DNA of 64,000 bases, from positions 2,356,001 to 2,420,000 of the forward strand of contig NZ_LT629696.1 of assembly GCF_900100265.1 (NCBI RefSeq), given 5' to 3'. Below are positions 51,865 through 58,918 of this stretch, one piece after another. A program made the position numbers and the translations under genes. Each line of letters opens with the position of its first letter. The stretch's first letter is position 1. Origin of the DNA: Leifsonia sp. 466MF (GTDB lineage Bacteria > Actinomycetota > Actinomycetes > Actinomycetales > Microbacteriaceae). The notes beneath the pieces were generated by a model. The model saw only the letters and a list, made by a program, of their open reading frames with translations. It was not told where the DNA came from and made no database searches.

Positions 51865-52233
51865 TCACGCGCCCTGCACGAACCAGATCTGGCCCATCCG
51901 GTACACCATGACCGCGATCGCGAGACAGACGCCGCCGAGGATGACGGTGCTCCACCGGTTGCGCTCCACGAGGGCCCAGAATCCGCCCGCCAGGGGCAGG
52001 ATGATCGCCGAGATCAGGTAGATGTAGAACTCGGCGAGGCTGCCGGACGGCGGATTGCCCGCAGCGGGCGCGACGATCGCGATGACCAGCTGCACGAGCA
52101 GCAGCACCTCCACCAGCGCGACAGCGCCCATCGACACGTCGCCCGGCAGGCGCCCGACCAGTCCGAGGACGATGCACAGGATGCCCGCAGCGCACGCGAC
52201 GATCACCTGGAGTGTGACGAACCACTCGATCAT
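51865..52233 (-). CDS. four-helix membrane protein downstream of truB
   Basis: 122 residues, nearly all hydrophobic, with helices near 6-27, 34-56, 68-89 and 96-116. It contains LVGRLPGDVSMGAVALVEVLLLVQLV and ends YRMGQIWFVQGA. It is coupled to truB (ATGA) and lies before the ribF-associated genes; similar proteins lie near truB-ribF in other actinobacteria (recalled). The role is unknown. Confidence 0.8.
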   Translation of the reverse strand: MIEWFVTLQVIVACAAGILCIVLGLVGRLPGDVSMGAVALVEVLLLVQLVIAIVAPAAGNPPSGSLAEFYIYLISAIILPLAGGFWALVERNRWSTVILGGVCLAIAVMVYRMGQIWFVQGA

Positions 52234-53141
52234 GCGGGACCGACCGCTTCGTCCGTCGGGAAGTTCACCAGGGTCCGTGCTTCCTTTCCGCGGAACTCGA
52301 TGAGTCCGATCAGCGCTCCGTTCGGGGCGACGGCCGCGACCGGCACACCGCCGCCATCCTCCCGGTCGGCGACGTGGATGCGACGGCCGTGGGTGAGGTC
52401 GATCGCCTGCTGCTCGGTGAGGTCGAGCCGCTCGAACAGCCGGACGGCCGCATCCACCGCCGGGATCAGCGCGGCCTCCGCGTCGAGCGTAGCGAGGTCG
52501 TGGGCGTCGCGCACATCGTAGGCGCCCACTCGGGTACGCCGCAGCGCGGTCAGGTGACCGCCGACGCCGAGACCGGCGCCGAGGTCGCGGGCGAGCGAGC
52601 GGATGTACGTCCCGGAGGAGCAGACGACCCGCACGTCCAGGTCGATCGCGCCCGCGTCACGGCGGGTGCCGATCAGCTCGAACTCCGCGACGGTGACCGC
52701 GCGCGGCTTCAGCTCCACCGCTTCGCCCGCACGCACCCGGGCGTACGCGCGCTTGCCGTCGACCTTGATCGCGCTGACGGACGAGGGGATCTGCTCGATC
52801 TCGCCGGTCAGCTCGGCCATCCCGGCGGCGATCGCCTCGGCGGTCACCGCGTCGAGCGCGGCCCGCGGCGCCGGCTCCCCCAGCTCGCCCTCGGCATCGT
52901 CGGTCGTCGACGACGCCCCGAGCCGGATGGTCGCGAAGTACTCCTTGTCGGCGCCGACGATGTAGGTCAGCAGGCGCGTGGACGAGTTTATGCCGAGGAT
53001 GAGGAGCCCGGTCGCCATCGGATCCAGCGTCCCGGCATGCCCGACCTTCCGGGTTCCCGCCGCGCGCCGAACGCGCGAGACGACGTCGTGGCTCGTCATG
53101 CCCGCCGGCTTGTCGACGAGGATGAGACCGCTGCCCGTCAT
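52230..53141 (-). CDS. truB: tRNA pseudouridine-55 synthase TruB
   Basis: 303 residues. GLILVDKPAGMTSHDVV starts the fold, the catalytic Asp is in KVGHAGTLDPMATGLLILG, and VSAIKVDGKRAYARVRAG, VVCSSGTYIRSLARDLG and LRRTRVGAYDV are conserved. A C-terminal extension of about 60 residues follows, probably PUA-like. It makes the T-loop pseudouridine of tRNAs. Unusually its ATG overlaps the stop of a TetR regulator gene. Confidence 0.96.
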   Translation of the reverse strand: MTGSGLILVDKPAGMTSHDVVSRVRRAAGTRKVGHAGTLDPMATGLLILGINSSTRLLTYIVGADKEYFATIRLGASSTTDDAEGELGEPAPRAALDAVTAEAIAAGMAELTGEIEQIPSSVSAIKVDGKRAYARVRAGEAVELKPRAVTVAEFELIGTRRDAGAIDLDVRVVCSSGTYIRSLARDLGAGLGVGGHLTALRRTRVGAYDVRDAHDLATLDAEAALIPAVDAAVRLFERLDLTEQQAIDLTHGRRIHVADREDGGGVPVAAVAPNGALIGLIEFRGKEARTLVNFPTDEAVGPA

Positions 53142-53863
53142 GCGCCCTGAGCCTTCGCCGTCGCCACGGGCACGGAGGCGGCGGACGACACGGCGACGCC
53201 TCCGCCGCTCTCGGCCGCGACATCCAGCACCAGCGCCAGCTTGGTCCGGAACGTGCACTCCAGCAGCTCCGTCGCGGCCTCGTCCCGGCCGTACTCGTCG
53301 GGCAGCCGGAGCCCCAGGAGCGTGTTCAGCAGCATCCCCTCGGCGAGGAAGGAGCGCACCTGCTCGGGCGTGAAGCCGGCCTCGTCGCGCAGCAGCCGGT
53401 AGATCGCGAGGAACCCGTCGCGCGCCTTCGCGCCGATGGTCGGGTCCTGCCCCATGCTGAACGCCTGCATCAGCGACAGCAGCAGGCCGCGGTCCTCGAT
53501 CAGGTTCACATACGCGAGGCCCAGGCGACGGCCGATCTCGCCGTGTCCACCGGCGACGGGCGTGCCGTCCGCGACGACGGCGCCAGTCGGTGCAGCGGGC
53601 GAGCCCTCCGCCTTCCACTCCTCCAGCGTGCGGGTGAAGGCGACGAGCAGACGGTCGAGCGACCGCGAGAGCACGCCGACGAACAGGTTCTCCTTGCCGC
53701 CGAACATCCGCACAACGTAGGGCTGGCTGATCCCCGCGGCCTTGGCGATCTGATCCGTCGTCGCGCCGAAGTAGCCGCGCTCTCCGAACACGCGGCTGGC
53801 GGCTTCGAGGATCTGCTCGCGGCGCTCGGCCGACGGGATCCTCTCGCTGATCTTGTCTGTCAC
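53138..53863 (-). CDS. TetR-family repressor
   Basis: 241 residues from GTG. The N-terminal helix-turn-helix is REQILEAASRVFGERGYFGATTDQIAKAAGISQPYVVRMFGGKENLF. The rest is a helical ligand-binding domain with a poorly conserved Ala/Gly-rich tail. It is divergent from an efflux pump gene and should repress it by binding the inverted repeat at 53872-53919. It is also translationally coupled to truB downstream, so truB expression may depend partly on this promoter. Confidence 0.92.
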   Translation of the reverse strand: MTDKISERIPSAERREQILEAASRVFGERGYFGATTDQIAKAAGISQPYVVRMFGGKENLFVGVLSRSLDRLLVAFTRTLEEWKAEGSPAAPTGAVVADGTPVAGGHGEIGRRLGLAYVNLIEDRGLLLSLMQAFSMGQDPTIGAKARDGFLAIYRLLRDEAGFTPEQVRSFLAEGMLLNTLLGLRLPDEYGRDEAATELLECTFRTKLALVLDVAAESGGGVAVSSAASVPVATAKAQGA

Positions 53864-53865
53864 GC

Positions 53866-53919
53866 TTGACAGGTTATCAGCCGATTACTAGTGTCAGCTC
53901 TTGTAATCATCCGATAACC
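53866..53919. promoter_or_regulatory. TetR operator over divergent promoters
   Basis: TTGACA (53866-53871), 17 bp and TAGTGT (53889-53894) form a plus-strand promoter for the efflux gene. GGTTATCAGCCGATTAC (53872-53888) and the reverse-complementary GTAATCATCCGATAACC (53903-53919) agree at 14 of 17 positions; each arm is itself near-palindromic (GTTATC/GATTAC). TAACCT (53871-53876, minus strand) lies 7 nt before the TetR GTG. Binding would block both genes. Confidence 0.65.
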
Positions 53920-53938
53920 ACACTTCCTGGAGGCGTGC

Positions 53939-55426
53939 ATGTCCGCTCCCCTCACCCGCGACGCCGGCGGCACGACCGCCCGGTCGCGGCGCATCCCGAT
54001 CTGGCTGGCGATCGTCGCCGCCTCGCTGCCGATGTTCATGGCCACCCTCGACAACCTCGTCGTCACCAGCGCGCTGCCCGTGATCGCCAAAGACCTCAGC
54101 GCCTCCATCGAAGAGCTCCAGTGGGTGGTCAACGCGTACACCCTCACCTTCGCGACGCTCATGCTGATGGCCGTCGGTCTCGGAGACCGGCTCGGCCGCC
54201 GCTCCGTCTTCCTCGGCGGCATCGCGATCTTCACGCTCGCAAGCGCCGCCGCGGCCCTCTCGACCGAGCCGTGGCAGCTCATCGGCGCCCGTGCGCTCCA
54301 GGGCGCCGGCGCCGCGGCCCTCCTGCCGCTGTCGCTGACCCTGCTCGCCGGTAGCGTCAGCGAGCGTCTGCGTCCCGCCGCCATCGGCATCTGGGGCGGC
54401 ATCTCCGGCCTCGGCGTCGCGCTCGGCCCGCTCATCGGTGGCGCCGTGGTCGAGGGATGGAACTGGCAGGCCATCTTCTGGCTCAACGTCCCGCTCGGCG
54501 TCATCGCCGTCCCGCTGGTGCTCCTCGCCCTGCCGAACAGCTTCGGAGCACGCGTCCGCGCCGATGTCGTCGGCCTGCTGCTCGCCGCCCCCGGTGTGCT
54601 CGGGGTCGTCTGGGCGATCGTCCGCGGCAACGACGCGGGATGGGGCAGCGCCGAAGTCCTGATCCCCCTGATCGCCGGCGCGGTCCTGCTCGTGGCGTTC
54701 GTCTTCTGGGAGTCGCGCACGTCGGCGCCGCTGCTGCCGCTCCGGCTGTTCCGCGACCGCAGCTTCACGGTGGCGAACCTCGTCGGTGTGACGTTCAGCT
54801 TCGGCATCTTCGGGGCGATCTTCATCCTCATCCAGTTCCTCCAGGTCGTGCAGGGCCACACCCCGCTCGAGGCTGGTGTGATGACCATGCCATGGACGCT
54901 CGCCCCGATGGTCGTCGCTCCGCTCACCGGCCTGCTGTCGTCGCGGACTGGGACGCGCCTTCCGGTGGTCGTCGGCCTGACCCTGCTCGCGGTGTCGATG
55001 GGCTGGATCGCTCTGACGCTGTCGGCGACGCTGCCCTACTCCGCGATGTGGCCCCCGTTCCTCCTGGCCGGCATCGGCATGGGCCTCGTCTTCGCCCCCA
55101 GCTCGACGGCCGTCCTCGCCAACATGCGGCCGGCCGACCACGCCAAGGCGTCCGGCACGAACTCCACACTCCGGGAGGTCGGGGTCGCCCTCGGCGTCGC
55201 CGTCCTGACCGCCGTGTTCACCGGCGCGGGCGGGACGCTCACTCCGACCGGATACGTGGATGCGGCGATCCCGGCCGTCTGGGTCGGCGCCGGGGTGCTC
55301 GGCGCCGCGGCCCTGATCTCGCTGGCGCTGCCGGGCCGCCGGGCAGCGGCCCGCGCCGCCGCCGCGCCGGAGTCGGCCGCCTCCGCCCTCGCCGACGCCG
55401 AGCCCATCCCCGTCCTCGCCGACTGA
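53939..55426 (+). CDS. DHA2-type (14-helix) MFS drug efflux transporter
   Basis: 495 residues. IVAASLPMFMATLDNLVVTSALPVIAKDL is the first-helix motif, GDRLGRRSVFLGGIAIF is motif A, RALQGAGAAALLPLSLTL is motif B and GISGLGVALGPLIGGAVV is motif C of drug antiporters. Fourteen helices can be counted. The C-terminal 35 residues are Ala-rich. It probably exports a toxic compound using the proton gradient and is controlled by the adjacent TetR. GGAGG precedes the ATG. Confidence 0.92.
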   Translation: MSAPLTRDAGGTTARSRRIPIWLAIVAASLPMFMATLDNLVVTSALPVIAKDLSASIEELQWVVNAYTLTFATLMLMAVGLGDRLGRRSVFLGGIAIFTLASAAAALSTEPWQLIGARALQGAGAAALLPLSLTLLAGSVSERLRPAAIGIWGGISGLGVALGPLIGGAVVEGWNWQAIFWLNVPLGVIAVPLVLLALPNSFGARVRADVVGLLLAAPGVLGVVWAIVRGNDAGWGSAEVLIPLIAGAVLLVAFVFWESRTSAPLLPLRLFRDRSFTVANLVGVTFSFGIFGAIFILIQFLQVVQGHTPLEAGVMTMPWTLAPMVVAPLTGLLSSRTGTRLPVVVGLTLLAVSMGWIALTLSATLPYSAMWPPFLLAGIGMGLVFAPSSTAVLANMRPADHAKASGTNSTLREVGVALGVAVLTAVFTGAGGTLTPTGYVDAAIPAVWVGAGVLGAAALISLALPGRRAAARAAAAPESAASALADAEPIPVLAD

Positions 55427-55434
55427 CCACCACA

Positions 55435-55489
55435 GATTCGTGCCGAATGTGCGTTATCGCCCTGCGATAACGCACATTCGGCACGAATC
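55435..55489. repeat. intergenic palindrome, family C copy 2
   Basis: Perfect 26-bp arms at 55435-55460 and 55464-55489 with a 3-nt loop (CCT). Counting ATTCG to CGAAT, the unit is 53 bp like copy 1, whose outer 18 bp are identical. It lies 8 bp after the efflux gene stop. Confidence 0.93.
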
Positions 55490-55509
55490 GTCAGGGGGGT
55501 CGCCGCCGT

Positions 55510-55515
55510 TAGGCT
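55510..55515 (+). promoter_or_regulatory. -10 hexamer of a leaderless promoter (ketopantoate-reductase-like gene)
   Basis: TAGGCT ends 7 nt before the GTG at 55523. Confidence 0.45.
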
Positions 55516-55522
55516 GGAGCGC

Positions 55523-56527
55523 GTGCGTATCGGCGTGATCGGAGCAGGAGCCATCGGCGGAACGATCGCGGCGCTCCTCGATCGCGTCGGCCACCTGGTC
55601 GAGGTCACGGCCCGCGGCGAGCAGCTGGCCGCCATCCGCGACGACGGCCTCCGGCTCGACGGCGGCTGGGGCGTCCACACCGCGCGGGTCGCCGCCGCGG
55701 AGACCCTCCAGACCCGCCCGGAGCTGGCCTTCGTCACCACCAAGGCCCAGGATGCGCCCGCCGCGATCCGCGCCAACGCGGCCGCCCTCGACGGCATCAC
55801 CGTCGTGATCGTGCAGAACGGCCTCGCCGGCCTCCGCGAGGCGGAGCAACTGCTGCCCGGATCCGACTGCGTCGGCGCCCTCGCGCTGTACGCCGCGAGC
55901 TACCTCTCCCCCGGCCGCGTCTCGGTCACGACGACCGCGAACACCTACCTCGGCGCCGGGGACGGCCCACCGCCCGCCGCCGCCGTCGAGGCCGCCCGCA
56001 TCCTCGACGCCGCGATGCCCGCCTTCGCGATCGACAACTTCACCGGCGCCCAGTGGACGAAGCTCATGGTCAACCAGATCAACGCCCTCCCGGCCATCAC
56101 CGGGCTGAGTGCGCAGCAGGTGCTCGGCGACCGGCGGTTGCGGCCCATCGTGACCGCGAGCCTCCAGGAGGCCACCCGCGTCGGCTACGCGCGCGGCGTG
56201 CGCTACGGGAGCATCCAGGGCCTCGACGATCGCATCCTCCGCGTGGTCGCGCGGGCTCCGCGCTGGGCCGCCCAGGCCGTCCCCCTGCTGATGAAGCGGA
56301 GGATGGGGTCGACGCCCAACCCGGGCTCGACGCTGCAGAGCATCCGCCGCGGTCAGCTCACCGAGATCGACTACCTGAACGGCGCCGTCGTCGACGAAGC
56401 CCGCACCGCCGGAGTCGATGCGCCGGTCAACGCGGCGATCACCGCGCTCGTGCACGAGGTGGAGCGCACCGTCGCCTTCCTCACGCCCGACCAGGTAGCC
56501 GAACGGATGCGTCCCCTGCTGGCCTGA
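55523..56527 (+). CDS. 2-dehydropantoate 2-reductase-like protein
   Basis: 334 residues from GTG. The N-terminal Rossmann site is VIGAGAIGGTIAALL, VTTKAQDAPAAI and VVIVQNGLAG follow, and the C-terminal helical domain has TGAQWTKLMVNQINALPAITGL with the conserved catalytic Lys and Asn, and GSTLQSIRRGQLTEIDYLNG. Family members reduce ketopantoate in pantothenate synthesis; distant ones act on other 2-oxo compounds. Whether this is the pantothenate enzyme cannot be told without comparison. Confidence 0.88.
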   Translation: MRIGVIGAGAIGGTIAALLDRVGHLVEVTARGEQLAAIRDDGLRLDGGWGVHTARVAAAETLQTRPELAFVTTKAQDAPAAIRANAAALDGITVVIVQNGLAGLREAEQLLPGSDCVGALALYAASYLSPGRVSVTTTANTYLGAGDGPPPAAAVEAARILDAAMPAFAIDNFTGAQWTKLMVNQINALPAITGLSAQQVLGDRRLRPIVTASLQEATRVGYARGVRYGSIQGLDDRILRVVARAPRWAAQAVPLLMKRRMGSTPNPGSTLQSIRRGQLTEIDYLNGAVVDEARTAGVDAPVNAAITALVHEVERTVAFLTPDQVAERMRPLLA

Positions 56528-56536
56528 AAGGCCGCC

Positions 56537-57121
56537 TCAGAGCGCGCGGTCGACCCGCAACGGCAGCTCGGGCTCGGAGTCGTCGACCAGGTGGTCGGCA
56601 TGGGCGAGCGGACGGGCATCGTCGAGGTACACGGTCTCCTGCAGCGCGTTCACGAGCAGGATGGAGGCGTTCCAGGCGTCACGCAGCGTCGGACGCAGGG
56701 CGAACTCCCCGTCGACGACGAGCACCGCATCCTGTCCGGCCGTCAGCCAGCGGGCCTCGACCGGCTGGTCCCGCTCCTCGTCGAAGGCCGCGGTCTGGAA
56801 CCCGGCGCTGCCGCCGAGGCGGAACGGATCGAGCAGCACGCGCCGCAGCGTCACGTAGTCGTAGGAGTCGCGGTAGTAGCTCTCCTCCGTCTCGGGGCCG
56901 AGGCGCGTGCGGTACGACCGCGAGTTGTGGAAGTCCGCCAGCCGCGCCCGGAACGTGTCGGCACCGGACTCCCGGAACACCGCCGCGAGGTCGTCGGCGA
57001 ACGGGCCTCCCACGGTTCCCCCGTCGACCACCACGATCACCCGCCCGACCGGCGAGACCGCACGGATGTCGCCGACCAGCGAACGCAGGAACAGCACCCG
57101 CGGCGTCGGAGGAAGCATCAT
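56537..57121 (-). CDS. uridine-kinase-like protein with degenerate P-loop
   Basis: 194 residues. The overall plan is that of actinobacterial uridine/nucleoside kinase-like NTPases: RVIVVVDGGTVGG then FADDLAAVFRESGAD, RLADFHNSRSYRTRLG, ESYYRDSYDYVTLRRVLLDPFR and DAVLVVDGEFALRP. The Walker A position, normally GxxGxGKT, reads GGTVGGPF with no Lys and two residues fewer, so ATP binding by the usual mode is doubtful. TATGCT on the minus strand is 6 nt before the ATG. The role is unknown. Confidence 0.75.
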   Translation of the reverse strand: MMLPPTPRVLFLRSLVGDIRAVSPVGRVIVVVDGGTVGGPFADDLAAVFRESGADTFRARLADFHNSRSYRTRLGPETEESYYRDSYDYVTLRRVLLDPFRLGGSAGFQTAAFDEERDQPVEARWLTAGQDAVLVVDGEFALRPTLRDAWNASILLVNALQETVYLDDARPLAHADHLVDDSEPELPLRVDRAL

Positions 57122-57127
57122 GCGACG

Positions 57128-57154
57128 AGCATAGGCCGTCGCACCGGTTAGCCT
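57128..57154. promoter_or_regulatory. overlapping divergent leaderless promoters
   Basis: Minus-strand TATGCT (57128-57133) and plus-strand TAGCCT (57149-57154) are each 6 nt from their start codons (57121 and 57161). The -35 of one would cover the -10 of the other. Confidence 0.5.
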
Positions 57155-57160
57155 CGATGC

Positions 57161-58024
57161 ATGCACGACTTCGCCGGGACGGTGGTGGATTGGTACCACG
57201 CCAACCGGCGCGACCTCCCGTGGCGACGCGACGGCTTCACGGCCTGGGGCACCCTCGTCAGCGAGTTCATGCTGCAGCAGACGCCGGTCTCCCGCGTCAT
57301 CCCGCGCCTCGAGGAGTGGTTGACCCGCTGGCCGACCCCGGCCGCCCTCGCCGCTGTGCCGCCCGGCGAGGCGGTGCGCGCCTGGCAGTCGCTCGGCTAC
57401 CCGCGCCGTGCCCTCTGGCTGCACGCGGCCGCCGTCGCGATCACCGAGCAGCACGACGGGGTGGTGCCGGAGGACGTGGATGCGCTGCTCGCGCTCCCCG
57501 GCATCGGCGACTACACCGCACGTGCCGTCGCGGTCTTCGCATACGGCAACCGGCACCCGGTGGTCGACACGAACATCCGCCGCGTCATCGCCCGAGCGAT
57601 CGGCGGGCAGGCGGAGCCCGGCCCGCCCGGCAAGCGCGACCTCGCCGCGATGGAGGCGCTGCTCCCGGAGGATCGGCCGGCCGCCGCGGCGTTCAACGCC
57701 GGGATGATGGAGCTCGGCGCGATCGTCTGCGTCGCCCGATCGCCCCGCTGCGACGAGTGCCCGGTCGCGTCGCGCTGCGCGTGGCGCCAGGCCGGCTACC
57801 CCGCGTACGACGGCCCGAAGAAGGCCGTGCAGAAGCGCTACGAGGGCAGTGACCGGCAGGTGCGCGGACGCATCCTCGCCGAGCTGCGGGCGTCGCACAT
57901 CCCGGTGACCGCTGCCGAGCTCGAGACCGTGTGGCCGGATGCCGCCCAGCGGGACCGTGCGCTGGCCGGGCTGCTCGCCGACGGTCTCGCCGTCACGGCC
58001 GAGGGCGGGTACACGCTGCCGTAA
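57161..58024 (+). CDS. mutY: A/G-specific adenine glycosylase MutY (no NUDIX-like domain)
   Basis: 287 residues. Catalytic Glu35 is in SEFMLQQTP, the helix-hairpin-helix in LLALPGIGDYTARAVAVFA, catalytic Asp136 in VVDTNIRR, and the [4Fe-4S] cluster in Cys190, Cys197, Cys200 and Cys206 (spacing 6, 2, 5). It removes adenine mispaired with 8-oxoguanine. The C-terminal recognition domain of longer MutY proteins is absent; a short winged-helix-like end follows (EGSDRQVRGRILAELRAS). This shorter form is common in actinobacteria. Confidence 0.94.
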   Translation: MHDFAGTVVDWYHANRRDLPWRRDGFTAWGTLVSEFMLQQTPVSRVIPRLEEWLTRWPTPAALAAVPPGEAVRAWQSLGYPRRALWLHAAAVAITEQHDGVVPEDVDALLALPGIGDYTARAVAVFAYGNRHPVVDTNIRRVIARAIGGQAEPGPPGKRDLAAMEALLPEDRPAAAAFNAGMMELGAIVCVARSPRCDECPVASRCAWRQAGYPAYDGPKKAVQKRYEGSDRQVRGRILAELRASHIPVTAAELETVWPDAAQRDRALAGLLADGLAVTAEGGYTLP

Positions 58025-58037
58025 GTCTGGTCGGGCG

Positions 58038-58328
58038 TCAGCTCTCGGAGAAGACGAGCGGGTCCCAGTCCTGGATGCGCACCAGATACACCAGGCCCTC
58101 CGTGACGAACGGGTCGCCCTCCAGGAAGCGCTCCGCCGCCTCCCGACTGCGGAAGATCGCCATCGAGCCCTGGGTGGCCGGGTCGCCGAAGGTGCCGATC
58201 ATCAGCACCTCGCCTCCCGCGGCGAACTCGTCGAGGTAGGCGCGGTGACGGGGGTACGTCTCGACGAGACGCTGGAAGTGCTCCGGAGACGCGTCCGGGT
58301 CGGCATCGTAGAACGTGACGGCGAACAT
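58038..58328 (-). CDS. YciI-family protein
   Basis: 96 residues. MFAVTFYDADPDASPEHFQRLVETYPRHRAYLDEF, GEVLMIGTFGDP and SMAIFRSREAAERFLEGDPFV follow the YCII dimeric alpha/beta-barrel fold with the conserved His and Asp. The catalytic role of the family is mostly unknown. TAGGCT lies 6 nt before the ATG on the minus strand (58335-58340). It sits 32 bp downstream of rbfA on the same strand but has its own promoter. Confidence 0.88.
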   Translation of the reverse strand: MFAVTFYDADPDASPEHFQRLVETYPRHRAYLDEFAAGGEVLMIGTFGDPATQGSMAIFRSREAAERFLEGDPFVTEGLVYLVRIQDWDPLVFSES

Positions 58329-58334
58329 GCCGTC

Positions 58335-58340
58335 AGCCTA
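58335..58340 (-). promoter_or_regulatory. -10 hexamer of a leaderless YciI promoter
   Basis: TAGGCT on the minus strand is followed by 6 nt and the ATG at 58328. Confidence 0.5.
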
Positions 58341-58360
58341 GAGCCGACCCGGCGCGGCGG

Positions 58361-58861
58361 TCAGTGCTTGTCGTCCGCCTCGTCGGCGTCCTCGGTGTCG
58401 TCATCCTCGGCGTCGTCGAAGTCCTCGTCGTCGTCCTCGAACTCGCGGGGCTTGACGTACGGGTCCTCGTCGCCGGCGTAGTTCGCGCCGGCCGCGAGTC
58501 CCGCGACCTCCTCATCCCGCTGACGCGCCTCGCGGAGCAGGTTCTCGATCTGCGCGGCGTTCTCGGGGATCGCGTCGAGCTGGAACTCCAGCGTCGGCGT
58601 GAGCCGGGCGGTGATGTTCTTGCCGACCTCGCTGCGCAGCATGCCGGTGGCGGCCTTGAGTGCGGCAGCGCTGTCGTCGCGCTCCTGCTCGGTGCCGTAC
58701 ACCGTGTAGAACACTGTGGCGTGCTGCAGGTCGCCGGTCACCTGGACGTCCGTGATCGTGACGAAGCCGAGGCGCGGGTCGCGGAGACCGCGATCGAGCC
58801 GCTTCGCGATGATCTCCTTGATCCTGTCCGCGAGTTTCCTCGCGCGTGCCGGATCAGCCAT
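58361..58861 (-). CDS. rbfA: 30S ribosome-binding factor RbfA with long acidic tail
   Basis: 166 residues. ARKLADRIKEIIAKRLDRGLRDPRLGFVTITDVQVTGDLQHATVFYTV is the KH-like core that binds 16S rRNA near helix 1 during 30S maturation. From about residue 130 a tail of mostly Asp and Glu (FEDDDEDFDDAEDDDTEDAD) extends the protein; acidic tails occur in actinobacterial RbfA. AAAGGAG precedes the ATG. It is downstream of infB, separated by a strong hairpin. Confidence 0.95.
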   Translation of the reverse strand: MADPARARKLADRIKEIIAKRLDRGLRDPRLGFVTITDVQVTGDLQHATVFYTVYGTEQERDDSAAALKAATGMLRSEVGKNITARLTPTLEFQLDAIPENAAQIENLLREARQRDEEVAGLAAGANYAGDEDPYVKPREFEDDDEDFDDAEDDDTEDADEADDKH

Positions 58862-58882
58862 GGTTGTGCTCCTTTCAGACAA

Positions 58883-58911
58883 GATGGCCGGTGGCGAAGC
58901 CACCGGCCATC
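58883..58911 (-). terminator. strong hairpin between infB and rbfA
   Basis: A 13-bp perfect stem with a 3-nt loop: GATGGCCGGTGGC at 58883-58895 and its complement at 58899-58911. On the minus strand the loop is TTC, close to a UUCG-type turn. It starts 8 nt after the infB stop and ends just before the rbfA ribosome-binding site. There is no T run, so partial termination or mRNA processing is more likely than full termination. Confidence 0.6.
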
Positions 58912-58918
58912 TCTCGAA

